From contig OZ038456.1 in assembly GCA_964036195.1 (NCBI GenBank), forward strand, positions 22,607,792-22,671,791: a stretch of 64,000 nt of DNA. The letters are read 5' to 3'. The position numbers were made by a program, and so were the translations under genes. The notes under the pieces were generated by a model. It was not told the DNA's origin. It searched no databases and saw only the letters and a list, made by a program, of their open reading frames with translations. Numbering within the stretch: the stretch's first letter is position 1; every line of letters begins with the position of its first letter. The stretch is from Sphaerolaimus hirsutus. Lineage: Eukaryota > Nematoda > Chromadorea > Monhysterida > Sphaerolaimidae. Of this stretch, positions 1 to 11,659 are shown piece by piece.

Positions 1-221
1 TGAAATATCCACTGAGTATAGACAAAAGTAGTAAAAACGATTTACGCTTTGAACTTGAATATGCACTTACCCACTGTGATAGTCAGGCAAGTCGCTGCAT
101 GTCTGGCTGCATGTCTGTAAATAAAAAGCACTCATTTTCTCCGGAATACCTAATGATTGTGGTGGTGCGACTGGGCAAATACTATCATCTAATGATTGAT
201 TCATCAGATTAATCTGGCACA

Positions 222-260
222 TCATTTACTATGAGAAGAATGGACGAATGAACTAGCAAA
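222..260 (-). CDS. Candidate terminal exon, unknown protein
   Basis: Short open stretch of 12 codons plus TGA, directly after the acceptor end of a family A introner-like element (CCCCAG). The exon on the other side of the element is open in the same phase. No family recognised. Being so short, it rests mainly on the element boundaries. Confidence 0.3.
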   Translation of the reverse strand, partial: FASSFVHSSHSK

Positions 261-457
261 CTGGGGCAGTCCCAGATTCTGAAAAATGTTCTGTAAAATG
301 TAAAATGTCATGCAAAGTGTCAAACGTCATGGAAATGCCCTGCAAAATGGACGTTTGCCATTTTCCAGTGCATTTTACATGACTTTGCACTTTGACTTTG
401 ACTTTGACTTGACACTTTGCATGACATTTGACATTTTACAGGGTCTGAGATTGGCAC
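261..457 (-). mobile_element. Family A introner-like element forming a putative intron
   Basis: Inverted-repeat element in minus orientation. On the - strand it starts GTGCCAATCTCAGACCCTG and ends GGGACTGCCCCAG, with a self-complementary interior of TGTCAAATGTCATGCAAAG-like units. Its ends coincide with a GT donor and an AG acceptor, flanked by short open reading stretches in matching phase. Confidence 0.7.
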
Positions 458-505
458 CTGGTAAATCAGCAAATTAGAATCATCGTATTTCCATTTTTTG
501 CTCAC
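458..505 (-). CDS. Candidate internal exon, unknown protein
   Basis: Open frame ending in codon phase 0 at the donor of the element at 261-457, with residues SKKWKYDDSNLLIYQ before the junction. The 5' limit is not determined because the frame stays open upstream. It looks protein-like but no homologue is recognised. Confidence 0.3.
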
Positions 506-622
506 TTCATGCAGATATACACAGGTGGAGTAAATTTTTTTATTTCATATAATCAAATCAAATACTACTGAGAAGAATGGACGAATTAACTAACTAGGTA
601 TTGTAGGAAAGTGGGGGCAGTC

Positions 623-735
623 CCAGACCCTGTAAGCTGTCAAATGTCATGCCATTTTGCAGGGCATTTTACATGACTTTTGACACTTTGCATGACATTT
701 GACATTTTTCAGGGAATTTTACTGAGTCTGGGATT
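623..735 (-). mobile_element. Degenerate family A copy
   Basis: Contains the family A 3' end (minus orientation GGGTCTGGGACTGCCCCCAC) and interior, but the donor end is degenerate. About 25 bp beyond it resemble the flank of the copy at 261-457 (AATTCGTCCATTCTTCTCA), so part of this region is probably duplicated. Confidence 0.55.
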
Positions 736-796
736 TGAAAAATGCAGAGGTGAGGGCAAATCTTCAATAACCATCCTTGTTGCATATGTTGCATTT

Positions 797-2895
797 AGTG
801 ATGGAATGGTGCCTTGGCGCTGGCGCCCTTTAACGGCGCCAAAGGACGCCGGCGCCGTGGAGGGAAACCCATTATTTAACCACAGCGACTCGTAACCCAT
901 CGACTCGCAAGCCAAAGTACATCAAGATTAAAGCCAAAGTGCCTCGTCTCTAAAGCCGCAGTCAACCAATTGACCCATCACCAAAAGTGTATCATTATTT
1001 AACCCCATTGTGTCATTATTAAAGCCATGCGTACATAGTGCTTATTTTGTGTCATTATTTAAGCCATGTGTACATTATATTTACTTCATATTTATGTATT
1101 AGGGAGTAAACTAATTAGTGTATGTTTTTTTGTGATTTGATAGAAATGCACATTCCTGTGTCCCATTTTGCTGTACATCGGCCGATTTTGATGCCCTTCG
1201 AGTATGTTGGGGTTTGGGGTCTGGGCTATGACGAATTATCTTGGTTTGCTCGAATAATCCCCCAGTCCCGGTAAGAGGGGGGTCTATTAAAAATGGTCAT
1301 TTTGCATGGCCGATATTGCTGATTGACTTTGAACCTTAATAACTTGACCATTTCTAGGCCGATTTAGATCGTTCAACACTTAAAATGATCAGCACAACCT
1401 GCAGATTCAATTTTTGTGGTCGAATTAGTGATGTCTAAATTACATATGCCGATTTGACCCGGTTTTTGTACACAAAAAATAAATTTTTTGAACATGCAAT
1501 CGTATCGTATAGTTTAGACCAAAAGAATACATCTGGCCTAACAAGTTTTTCAATATCACTTTCCTATCAAAAGTTATAGCACTTTGAATTTTCGTTTCCC
1601 AACCATAAAATAACCACATGATGAACAGCGTATACAGATAATCAGACCATAAAAATGAAATCTCCAGGTTATTCTGATCATTTAAAGTGTGAGTTAGTGA
1701 AAAATCGGCTGAGAAATGGCCGAGATACAGAGTATTGATGTTGCATAAATTGTTCTTCATGCAGTGGTATATATTTAAATGGTTTGGAGGTGGAAGTTTA
1801 AAGTGCTGTAACTTTTGACTGGAAAGAGATATAGAAATTCTATTGGGCCAGATGAAATCTTTTTGTCTAAAGTGTATGATAGCATGTTAAAAAAAACCTA
1901 TGTTGAAAAATTATTCTAACGATTTTTCACGTTCAAACGCCTGGTCAAACGGGCATACGGAATTTAAACATCACTGATCCGACCACAAAAATTGAATCTG
2001 CATGTTGTGCTGATCATTTTAAGTGTTGAACGATCGAAATCGGCCCAGAAATGGTCAAGTTAATAAGCTTCAAAGTCAATGTGCAGATCGACCACACAAA
2101 ATGACCACCTATTTATAGACCCCCCTTATCTCGGGACTGGGGGATTATCCGAGCAAACCAAAACAATTCGTCATAGCCCAGACCCCAAAACCCTACATAC
2201 TCAAAGGGCATCAAAATCGGCCGATGTACAGCAGAATGGATGCAGGAATGTGAATTTCTATGAAATCACAAACAAAAACATACGCTAATTAGTTAAAGCC
2301 TAATATTTATTTACATGCCAGAGGATACATGAGGGCGTTTCGCAAAATACTCGAGAAAGAATACTGGCAAATCTAATAAATAAATATTGCACCCACTTTT
2401 CATATGGGAACAAACCGTTTTTTCTCTGTATGACGCTCTCATGCAGGATATACTCTTTGCGTCTGCTATTCATCTGTTTGTTCACACCGAAATTCTCCAT
2501 GATGCACTACATCGAGCCAAACAGAAATTGGCCACACGTGTCCATTCAAAAGCGGATTACCCCAAAAATGGCTGTGAACATGTATTGAAATACTATACAT
2601 CAATTTTGTATGTGCATCGTTAGGTATTTCCCTGTATTGCGGCTTGCGAGTCGACATATTGGCTTTAATAATGACACACAATGGCTTTAATTATGACACA
2701 TTTTTCTATGACCGTTTTGGCTTTTATGTCGCTATACTTTGGCTTACCTAGCGAGGTACTTTGGCTTTACAGTCGATGGGTTAAATCTCGGGTAGCTTTA
2801 ATCTCGCTATACTCTCGGCGCCGTGGCGCCATTGACGCTTGGCGCCATTTTTCCTTGTGTCAATTTGGCGCCCGGCGCCATTGATTTGGATGGCG
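797..2895. repeat. 2.1-kb nested fold-back (inverted repeat) element
   Basis: Outer arms (about 800-1100 and 2660-2890) are GGCGCC-rich and carry matching inverted text about ATTTAACC, AAAGCC and GTGTCATTATT. Inner arms (about 1107-1440 and 1965-2300) are a long imperfect inverted repeat including CATCGGCCGATTTTGATGCCC. The centre (1440-1960) has no gene I recognise. The structure fits a fold-back transposon, or one MITE nested in another. Confidence 0.75.
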
Positions 2896-3905
2896 CCAGA
2901 AATTGCAGAATTTTTTTATTAGAAAAAATACAGTATGTTTCTTTTATCAGTGGAAATTCACCATTGCGCATTTGTGCGGCAAGTTTTCATTTCATTTCAC
3001 ATGAGGTAAACGACAATTGGCGACGGGCGTCAAGGGCTCATAATCACAACCAGCAAATACAAAAAATTGAAAACTCGAAAAAAACGCCAATGCGGAAATA
3101 CGGAAACGCGGAATGCCTATGCAGGGAACCGAGATGTGGACCAGTGTAAAACGAAATAAAATCCCCGACCGGACTTTATGTCCCACACCAGATATTCGGG
3201 ATCGGGTCTCGTATGAGAACTTGGCCCTCATCCCAGTTGCCAGTTGCGTATTTTACGGATGAAAGTTAAAGCTCAAAGTTAGCTCAAAATCGCTGAAATG
3301 TGCTCCACTTTGACAATTCCCACCTTCAAAATCGCTATTGTCATTTATAAAAATACATGATTATATAGCTAGTGTTAGCCTATTTTATTCATATTTATAG
3401 TGGATATAGAAATTTTGGCCAGCTGCCAAGTTCTCATACGGGGACTCTTCCGATATTCGCGTGTTAAGAATGACGTGTGAGCTTAATTGGATTGTTTCAA
3501 TCCAGGGAATTGCATTGAAATGTCACTTTACTTTATGTCATTCAGCTTATTGATAGCTTAATTTATGCGTGCATTATCATAACAATAAATACACCTATTA
3601 TGACGCGTGAAACCTAATTAACTTGTAGTATTATCAGAGTTGTTAAAACTACAAAACTTTTTTGAAAGTAAGATAAACATAAGTACCTATGTTTTTTTCC
3701 TCACCCTTTGAGTACAGAAAAAAATAAATCAAATTATACATGATAAAAATAATTTCCCCTGGAAAACGTAAAACTTAAGATTTTGCTGCAATTTCCGTCA
3801 AATACACTAATGTTCATACCTTCTTGTCCATTGTCACCTTCAAATCAACCTGTTTACCTATAAGATTTTCTCTCTCCAATTTTTGGCTAATTTACGCTAT
3901 ATATT
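2896..3905. other. Non-coding stretch, nothing recognised
   Basis: AT-rich sequence. Short open frames occur around 2820-3230 on both strands, but none shows a domain or splice-consistent exon. Only unassigned repeat-like sequence is seen. Confidence 0.5.
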
Positions 3906-4384
3906 TACCGTATTACCTCGGATTAACCCCCCCTTGAATTAACCCCCCCTCGAAATACCCCCCCCCCCCCTAAATTTCGGCTGAGGAAATAATAAACCCC
4001 CCCTCGAAAAACCCCCCTAAATTTCGGCTGAGGAAATAATAAACCCCCCTCGAAATACCCCCCTAAGATTGAGTGTAACGTGAACGTACATGACAAATAC
4101 CGCAGTTTGTGATCTGTACAATGCAGAACACACGTTAAAACTGATGATTAAGTGACGTTAGGGAAGGGCTTTTGTGTATATACAGTTACCTATATATGCC
4201 TATAAACACATATACATCAATGTAATTGTTCAATTTTTCTACGTCCGCGTATGGGGAATTTCCGAAAATTTCTGGCGAAATAATAGACCCCCCCTCGAAT
4301 AAACCCCCCCCCTCGAATTATCCCCCCCTCAAATTTTGCTGGTGAAATAATAAACCCCCTGGGGTATTTCGAGGTAATACGGTA
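3906..4384. mobile_element. TACCGTATTT-family MITE (C-rich type)
   Basis: Begins TACCGTATTACCTCGGATTA and ends GGTATTTCGAGGTAATACGGTA, with poly-C/poly-G arms. It has a core seen in other copies (GTTTGTGATCTG, GCAGAACACACGTTAAAA). The TA at each end may be target duplication. Confidence 0.75.
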
Positions 4385-4840
4385 TGTGCTTTTATACTCT
4401 TTTTTGGCTCTGTATTTTTCGCTATTTCTTGCTTTTTTTCTCCCTATACCGTTCTTTGCTTTGAAAAAGCCCATCTTATCTGAAACATGTTTTCTGTACT
4501 CTGGTAAACACTTAAAAAAATTATATGTTAAAGCACGTGCTACTTTCAGAGGAGATGTATTTACTGTAAATACTTAGTATTTACTATATATTTTTCTAGC
4601 AAACAAAAATACGTTTTAACAACATCGATCATTATCTACCTATATTGTACACATTTCTGGCTCCACTTACGGTCGGTGCCTAACATTGAAGTGACAGTGA
4701 GTGTCAGTGTCAGTGTTAATTAATTTCATTGAAGTTAGATATAAATTTTCTGCCGCTGGCATAGCGCAGTTGTGAGCTGGCCATTGCTTCGCAGGGCTTT
4801 CATTGAATTTTAGAACTCACTTTGAGTAAAAAGCAAACCT

Positions 4841-5289
4841 CTCCAAAGCATAGTTGTGAAAACGTATTTACGTTTACTCAAAAAGTATGTATACTCGAGT
4901 ACTGAGTAAATACATTTACGTATACTCGAGTACAGAAAACGTATTTCACATGAAGACCTGAAAAAGCGGTAAAAAAAGCGAAAAATAGAAAAAAATTGCC
5001 AAAAATAGATGAAAACAGGCACATAACACATGAACCAGTGAATTTGAGTGTTCAAATTGTCAAAAAGGTATGAAACTTTGATTTTGAGTGAAAATTGAGA
5101 CAAAATTCCTAAAAATTTTACACTTTTACGTTTTGTGGAAGGGAAAAGTATTTTACTCATGTTTACTCTTGAGTAAAAGTTAAAAAAATTACTTTACGTT
5201 TTCTGTACTCAGCGGGTGAGTAAAAAAATACTTTACGTTTACGCATACGTTGAAAAAAGTTCTATACTTTTCACAACTCTGCTCCAAAG
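4841..5289. mobile_element. hAT-type non-autonomous element with perfect 8-bp TSD
   Basis: Element 4849-5281 has ends CATAGTTGTGAAAACG and CTTTTCACAACTCTG and is flanked on both sides by CTCCAAAG (4841-4848, 5282-5289). The arms are built of ACGTAAA/TTTACGT-type short repeats. There is no transposase frame. The 8-bp duplication and inverted ends fit the hAT superfamily. Confidence 0.8.
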
Positions 5290-5487
5290 TCCAAACCACA
5301 GTAGGCACAAAATTTTTAAATTACCTTGTTTTTTTTGTTGATTTGGATTGTGGACATAAGAGAAACTCAACTCGAAATAAAAACCTAGCGTGTTTTTTCA
5401 TTATTTTTCATTTGGTGGATAGAAATGTGTCAAAAAGTAGAAAAATACAAATCTGACAATGTACAAGAAATGAAATGAAAAGTAACA

Positions 5488-5553
5488 TCAAAGTGATATA
5501 CATATATCAAAGTGATACAGATCAAAGAGTACGTGGTGCACGTAGTTAACCGG
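5488..5553 (-). CDS. Candidate terminal exon, unknown protein
   Basis: Open from the acceptor CAG of the introner at 5554-5732 to a TGA, 21 residues, beginning PVNYVHHVLFDLYHF. It is in phase 0 with the preceding candidate exon. No family recognised. Confidence 0.35.
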   Translation of the reverse strand, partial: PVNYVHHVLFDLYHFDICISL

Positions 5554-5732
5554 CTGCCACTACCAGACCCTCTAAAATGCCCTGTCAAATGTCAGATGTC
5601 ATGCAAAGTGGCGAAAGTCATGTGAAATGCCCTGCAAAATGGCAAACGAGTTGCCATTGTGCAGGGTATTTCCCATGACTTTTGACACTTTGCATGACAT
5701 TTGACATTTTACAGGGCGAGCAGAGCAGGCAC
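5554..5732 (-). mobile_element. Family A introner-like element forming a putative intron
   Basis: In minus orientation it starts GTGCCTGCTCTGCTCGCCCTG and ends GGGTCTGGTAGTGGCAG, with the usual self-complementary interior. The ends fall exactly between two short open exon-like stretches with matching phase. Confidence 0.65.
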
Positions 5733-5782
5733 CGCTCCATCTAGCTGGAATGCGCCACCGCGCTGCACTGACCACGGGTTAC
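5733..5782 (-). CDS. Candidate internal exon, unknown protein
   Basis: Follows a TTCGCAG acceptor and ends at the GTGCC donor of the introner at 5554-5732. The encoded stretch reads NPWSVQRGGAFQLDGA. It is GC-richer than its surroundings, as are the confirmed exons in this window. Function unknown. Confidence 0.35.
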
Positions 5783-5825
5783 CTGCGAACAATTCCAAGT
5801 GTTGTTATGTCCTGACTCATGAGTA

Positions 5826-6060
5826 GTGATGTAAAGACACTGGGGCACCGGTGCCCCGGTACTGGCCACCGAGCGGCACCAGCAGCGCACTTGAAAATGG
5901 CACTGGTGCCGGTGCGGTGCGGTGCGGTGCCAGTTTTGGCCGGTGCCCAAAGTGCCAGTTGCCCTTTCCTAGGAATGGCACCGGTCCGGTGCCGGTGCGG
6001 TGACATGTGTTCCGGTGCTTTTCACATCGTGATGAGCGAGGTGATATGTGAGTGATAAGT
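5826..6060. mobile_element. hAT-like element with CACCGGTGCC arms
   Basis: Starts TAGTGATGTAAAG and ends CTTTTCACATCGTGA, with CACCGGTGCC/GGTGCGGTGC repeats between. A related copy lies near 32340-32560. The target duplication is not clear. The open frames here are translations of the repeat. Confidence 0.6.
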
Positions 6061-6900
6061 AGTGATGGAAAGTGCCAGAAAAAGTAACTGCGAGGGGGGT
6101 AGTTTCTGTTTGAATGTCAAAAAATCCTGTTTGAATGTCAAAAAATTCCCATTTGACGACGAAAATTTATCGACAAACAATTTGAGAATGTCTGAGAAAA
6201 ATGATAGCTTCGTGCGGTTATGAAAATCGCTGACAATCTGACAATTTGGCATCAGTTCCGACGAAAGTAACAGCTGATATTTTGAAATGCGAAACGTTTT
6301 TTTGAAGTATTCGCCAGCCAAAATGTGGCTTTTAAAATGACAAGGAACCGAAAATGTCAAAAAGTTTGACGATTTTGTAGACCCGAAACAATTTTCCAGT
6401 AATCTGACCGCGTCATATCAAATTTCAAAAAGTGCCACAAAAGTGTCCGCAAGTGATCCGCACTTGAAAATGCCCGGCAAAAATCAAAATGGGTCGCAAA
6501 AAGTCATTTCATTTCTTATTGTATAATATTTCTAATTTTCTGCAGAAAAGGCAGTGTGCATCAGCTGCTCAATTTTCAGATTGACGTGTACAAAATCAGG
6601 AATGGGCGATATATTTTAGCTGCGACAGCTTCGCAGCTGCGAAATAGACATGAGGTTGTTTTCTTGGGTTAATGGTGGCAAATCTAAATTTAAAGTATGA
6701 AAAAAATTTATTTTAATTTTTTTAAAGACGATATAAAACGCTAAATAATATGAATTCATCCCAGAAAATTTGAAAATTCAGAATTGCCTTTTCACCAAAT
6801 TAGTAGCTTCGAAAGTATTTTAAGTATGTGTAATGGCACACAATAGAAATCCACCATTTCACAATAGAAATCCACCATTTAATTTGGGACTATCGCACGT
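6061..6900. other. Non-coding, repeat-like
   Basis: Begins with TAGTGATGGAAAGTGCCAG, another hAT-like end, followed by AT-rich sequence. The 112-codon frame on the - strand at 6022-6360 contains an internal repeat and no recognisable domain. Confidence 0.4.
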
Positions 6901-6924
6901 GGAAGTGACAAGAACACATAAATA

Positions 6925-7230
6925 GTCCGTATTTCTTCTAATAGAACGGCATACCTCCAATAGAACGACAGGTTTTGGTGCGTTTGTTACGCTCACGAAA
7001 ACAATAGAACAGCACCCTCCAATTGAAAGGCACCTGCAATAGAACGGCAGGCAAAAATTAGTTGGGAGAATGTTGAAACACAAAAATAACAACTGAATGG
7101 TGAGATGGATCAAAGCATTCAAATAGATATAATTTTCAAATTGATGCTCTGATATTAAGATTCAAATGAGAAGTCTGTGAAAAGTTTGGTGAAAAGAATA
7201 GAACGGCAGCGTCCAATGGAACGACACATA
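6925..7230. mobile_element. Degenerate 'AATAGAACGGC' MITE
   Basis: Contains CCGTATTTCTTCTAATAGAACGGC and repeated AATAGAACGGC/CTCCAATAGAAC units as in the intact copy at 27439-27656. The 3' end is not clear. Confidence 0.55.
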
Positions 7231-8030
7231 CAATACAATAATTGAAAAATCAGAATCTAGCAAAAAAAGTTCAATCTAAAATCTAAAAAAGTTCAATCTA
7301 AAAGGAAATCTAAAATTCAAAAACTATTTTCGGGAACAAATTCGAGAACTCATTTTTGAAAAACAATTCAAAATTTTAACACTTTTTCCAGATAATTTTC
7401 CATCGTTTTTTTGGATGATTGATGTTTTATGCAGGAAAATGCTAAATGATGCTTGTGTTTTGATTTCTGTATTGAACAATTTACGACTTCATTCTTGGAT
7501 GATTTTCAACAGCCTTGAGTCATTTTTGTCCGTTTGGGAAATTCAATTACCTAAAACCGATTCACACTTTTTTCGAGCGGCCCAAAATTTTTTGAAAAAA
7601 GTTTATGAAGCTGCCCAAAAAAAATTATTGGCCAATTTTATTTTGACCCAGTGCAGTAGCACATTTATTCCAGCGAATTCTAAACTAACTTATGAAAAAT
7701 TAACCCGATTTTTTGCAGTGAATGGAAATGTCATTCTGATGGCTACTTATATTCACAGTGGTGTTCAATGTAAAAGTTTGACAAATGTTACATGAATTCT
7801 TATAATGATCCGACTGTCTACCAGCGTTCCCACGGCTCCAGTGAGTCAAAAATGTTGCTCAATTTTTGAGTTTTTTCCATTTATTTTCTCAATTTTTAAG
7901 TTTACAAATCGAAAGTATTCACATAACTTCTACTGTGTACTTTAATGTGTACCCAGTAAAATATCTACAATTTCTACAATGTGCCTACAATTACTTTTCA
8001 ACCAAAATTTCGAAAATACTTGAATCAGCA
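7231..8030. other. Non-coding stretch, nothing recognised
   Basis: AT-rich. A 126-codon + frame at 7415-7795 is open but has low-complexity composition, no domain, and no splice or repeat support. I do not call it a gene. Confidence 0.4.
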
Positions 8031-8366
8031 TACCGTATTTGCTTGAATAATCACCCTGGGGGATTATTATTTCGTCAGAAATTTTTGAGGGGGGATCTAT
8101 TCGAGGGGGGGGGGGGGGTTATTCAAGGGGGGAATTATTATTTCGTCAAAATTTTCAAGCATGTTTCCATCAACTCATTTCCCGAAACATGCCTTATAAA
8201 CACAATAACCTTTTTTGTTAAAATTAGGTAGAACAAATGAATCAAATCTTTAAAGGGAGGATTATTCGAGGGGGGAATTATTATTTCCTCACTCGTCTTA
8301 CAGGGGGGGGGTTATTCGAGGGGGGAATTATTCAAGGGGGGGGGAACTATTCAAGCAAATACGGTA
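8031..8366. mobile_element. TACCGTATTT-family MITE ('TTGAATAA' type)
   Basis: Ends TACCGTATTTGCTTGAATAA and TTCAAGCAAATACGGTA, with GGGGATTATT/TTATTCGAGGGG arms. Same terminal 10 bp as the other TACCGTATTT elements, but different sub-terminal sequence. Confidence 0.75.
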
Positions 8367-8601
8367 GAAAGAATTTGAGTTTACTGCGATGAGTGACTTT
8401 TAATCCCTACCAACTGTAGTTGACGGATATCGCATTCCGGTAAACTCAAATAGGTTCAAAGCTGATTTATAAGTTTTCACAGTTTGGGTTGAAAACTACC
8501 TACCAAAGTTTTTAGGCCCAATGTTAGCTGTAAACATTTATGTGCACATATTTATGTGTAATTTGTTTTTATGAGAAGTTATATCGAAATGGAACCGGTA
8601 A

Positions 8602-9019
8602 TACCGTATTTCTTCTAATAGAAAAGTCCCGTTCTATTTTTTTAGTCACCTTTTTTACCTGCCGTTCTTTTAGAGGTCGATCTATTTTATTCCAAATTTT
8701 TCACACATTTTTCATTGGAACATAGCCTTTTTAGCAAGCTTGAGCAATATTTTGATATCAGAGAATCAATTTGAAATAAGATATCTGCCTATTTGAACGC
8801 TTTGAACACTCTCGCCTTCAATTTTTATTTATTTTTGTGTTTTGGCACACTCCCAAATAATTTCTACCTGCCGTGCTATTGGAGGTGCCTTTCAACTGGA
8901 GGGTGACGTTCTATTGTTTTCGCGAGCGCAAAAACGTGCAAAATCCTGTCGTTTTATGGTATATTTAGGTGCCCTTCTATTGGAGGTATTTATGTCGTTC
9001 TATTGGAAGAAATACGGTA
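8602..9019. mobile_element. TACCGTATTT-family MITE ('AATAGAACGGC' type)
   Basis: Ends TACCGTATTTCTTCTAATAG and GGAAGAAATACGGTA, with repeated TTCTATTGGAGG-type units. No coding capacity recognised. Confidence 0.7.
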
Positions 9020-10085
9020 GATCCTTGGATATTTTCATACGCTATTGTTCTACCGTGGAACTTCGACTGGGTTCAACTTATCAAAAACTGTTTTTTTTCT
9101 CGTGGAAATATGGTAGCTTCGCCACTAGTCTGAATGGCGTTTTTACCACAAGTTTTATTTCTTTATTACAATAATGCGGGGCAGTATTTTTGGACTAAAC
9201 ATCCTAATTGGCTGAACTAAACCTTTTTATTCATTTTAGAACGTGTAGATTTAAAAGAGTCTACTGATTTAACGAAATGTGCAGATATAACCAACCAAAT
9301 TTGGTGTGATCTGTAATGTCAACGTTTCTTTCAGCGCACTTTCTGTGTTTCGAGTTGAAGCGTTTTTCTGTGTTTTGTTATCGTGTTTCTGTGTTAATTA
9401 GATAAATAATAGAAAACTTTATCAGGTTTATGCATATCATTAATTGACATTGATAGAATTCAGTTTGCAAAAAACACAGACTTTTTCAGCAGTATCCGCG
9501 GTTTTATGCACAATAAAATCATAGGTAAATAGAAAAAACATAGAATGGTATTTTACGTTGGTAACTCCCTGAGTTTCTGTGTTTTGAATGTTCAGATCCA
9601 ACATCACTGGCTGCAATCAAACTGCAGGAGTTGCCGCATGAGAAATTCTTTCTAACCAGCTTTTATGATTTTGCGATTTTAATGGCTTCATCTGATCACT
9701 GCTGAAGTTTATTTATCTTTGTTTAAATCGATTCACAATTAGAATTTACAGTGGCAAAATGTTTACGCACCACAAAATGTCAATGGTGAGCTTTCTCTAA
9801 ATAAAATAATGTATTTTAATGTAATCCAGTGAATTGATACTGTCTGAGCTATTTGTATTATGTTGGCAGTACGCCAAATCATCTGTGCAAATCTTGTCAA
9901 GTAAAAACGTAAAAAAATCCAAATTTTTCACCTTTTCAAATTCGTTTTCACGTAAAAAATTTCTCGTTATTTTACAATATTTGAGGGCAATAGTTATCGT
10001 TGACACGATGCCAAAAGTGAACCGAGCAATGAGCGTGCGCCGTGTAAAGCACACGCGTTTGGCAGCGACATAATATCTGATCATG
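9020..10085. other. Non-coding stretch, nothing recognised
   Basis: AT-rich sequence without recognisable gene or intact repeat. A short + frame at 10009-10071 (MPKVNRAMSVRR before a GTAAAG) could be an upstream exon, but nothing ties it to a gene. Confidence 0.4.
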
Positions 10086-10568
10086 CCACAATGCAGAGTT
10101 GGAAAAACGTATTTACGTTTACCCGAAATACCCGGTTATTCGGGTATTTATACTTACGTTTACGTTTACGTTTTCCAAAAATACCATTACGTTTTGTTAC
10201 GTTTTCCTGACCAAAATACCCGGGTACTAGGGAAAACGTAAAAAACTTGTGATCGTTCTCACGTGCACATGTTCAAATGGGCCGCACCACCTACAGCCAA
10301 TAATATTCTCATGTTTTTGCATAAATGTAACATGTTTATGTACAAAAAAGCGGTGTATGTAAAAAGTGACTGCATGCTTGCACGTAAATACACATGGAAT
10401 TTCGGGTACACATTCAAAAATGTGTTCAAATGCTGAACACAGAAACCTTTTTGTTTGTTTGTAGAGCCTTGCGTTTATAATTTTTTTTGTGATGAATTCC
10501 GACGATGCCACTTGCAACAACTGTGAGTAGCACACGTTTTGAAACTGGAGGGGCGAGTGCAAGCTCTG

Positions 10569-10757
10569 GTGCCAATCCCAGACTCTGCAGGATGCCCTGT
10601 AAAATGTAAAATTTCATGCAAATGTCAAAACTTATGTAAAATGCCCAGCAAAATGGCAAATATTGGCCACCTTCCAGGGCATTTTGCATGACTTTAGACA
10701 CTTTGCATGCCATTTGACATTTTACAAAGCATTTTACAGGGTCTGGGACTCACCCAG
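10569..10757 (+). mobile_element. Family A introner-like element inside a hAT-type element
   Basis: Starts GTGCCAATCCCAGACTCTG and ends GGTCTGGGACTCACCCAG, with self-complementary interior. It is preceded by GCTCTG. It is followed by an open 29-codon frame (10758-10844) ending before GTATTT, which would be phase-compatible with the K+ channel exons downstream. Its position inside a transposon makes an exon role doubtful. Confidence 0.65.
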
Positions 10758-10844
10758 AATCACCAGCGTAGTTGTATTTGGCCACACTTACGACAGAAAG
10801 TGGTGCAGATGGAGCGATTGACCCATCCAACGGTGAAAATAATG
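10758..10844 (+). CDS. Possible upstream exon or captured exon fragment
   Basis: Twenty-nine open codons between an introner acceptor (CACCCAG) and a GTATTT donor. They include LRQKVVQMERLTHPTVKIM. Both ends are phase 0, which would join to 11612 and 12424. It lies within the hAT-type element at 10094-11024, so it may be a captured fragment or a chance frame. Confidence 0.2.
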
Positions 10845-11149
10845 GTATTTTCCAAAGCACAATGGCAAATACTGTGTGAAAAATTTTTACGTTTACGTTT
10901 TTTTTTACGTATTCCTTGGTATTTTAAAAATACCTTACGTTTTAGTATTTATACTTTTGATTTGGAAAAGGTATTTACGTTTACGTTTACGTTTTTCTAA
11001 AATACCAGTATTTGCACAACTCTGCCACAATGGCACAACGCTCACATTCATCAGAAAAATGGCTAATTATCATTGGCAAGCTGCCAAAATTCACTGCGCA
11101 TGGAAAGGTCAACTCAATTCACTGGAATATATTTGATCCGTAGCTCAAC

Positions 11150-11578
11150 TATTGGGCTGTCGGGAAAGTTCGTTCCGTCTTCCCTTGGATGGTCGGGGAT
11201 TGTGAGTTTTGAGTCGGTGTATATAAGCTGGAATTACCGCTCAACGTAAAATTCAAAAATAAAAGTTTACCGCGAAATTGATAACATAAAAGTGGATGAT
11301 AATACATATGTCCAACTTTATGTTTCCAGCCGATTTTGCATTGAAATTTCATCGAAAAATCGAAAACCCCGGAAACGCTGGATCGTGCACGTTGAGTTTT
11401 GAACATTATTGAGAGATAAATCAGCACTGCATCGACTTAAAAAAATCAACTTTGTGGTAAAATTTCCGCTTGGATAAATTCCAGCTTATATACGCCGGCT
11501 GAATGCCCACTGATCGTCCAGCACGATTAAAACGGGAGACGATCCTGAAACGGAACGAACTTTCCCGACAGACCAATA
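11150..11578. mobile_element. Tc1/mariner-like MITE with TA target sites
   Basis: Terminal inverted repeats TTGGGCTGTCGGGAAAGTTC (from 11152) and GAACTTTCCCGACAGACCAA (to 11576), flanked by TA. Sub-terminal inverted text (TATATAAGCTGGAATT / AATTCCAGCTTATATA) is also matched. Length about 425 bp. No intact transposase frame is seen. Confidence 0.8.
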
Positions 11579-11611
11579 AGGTAATTCAACTCGGAAAAAT
11601 GTACCCAGCAG

Positions 11612-11659
11612 GTGCCAGAGGGAGGTTCACCTCACATGCAGTTCCGCAGGTCTCCCCAG
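11612..11659 (+). CDS. Possible N-terminal mini-exon of the K+ channel
   Basis: Sixteen codons between CAGCAG and GTGCGC, phase 0 at both ends, reading VPEGGSPHMQFRRSPQ and joining in frame to the exon at 12424. Its internal ATG (11636) could serve as a start codon. The splice signals are plausible, but so short an exon cannot be confirmed by reading alone. Confidence 0.35.

Larger units (their letters stand above)
10086..11032. mobile_element. hAT-type element with perfect 8-bp TSD enclosing an introner
   Basis: Element 10094-11024 starts CAGAGTTGGAAAAACG and ends TTTGCACAACTCTG. It is flanked by CCACAATG on both sides (10086-10093 and 11025-11032). The arms are TTTACGTTTACG repeats as in the element at 4849-5281. 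The interior holds a complete family A introner (10569-10757) and exon-like frames next to it, suggesting captured gene sequence or a later insertion. Confidence 0.75.

Noticed and set aside
1440-1760. 106-codon - strand frame in the centre of the 2.1-kb fold-back
   Set aside because: Phe/Leu/Ile-rich, no transposase motif, no start context or splice support.
4752-4805. TGGCATAGCGCAGTTG resembling a tRNA A box (possible SINE head)
   Set aside because: No B box, no cloverleaf and no tail or target duplication found.
7415-7795. 126-codon + strand open frame
   Set aside because: AT-rich composition, no domain, no splice or conservation support, surrounded by repeats.
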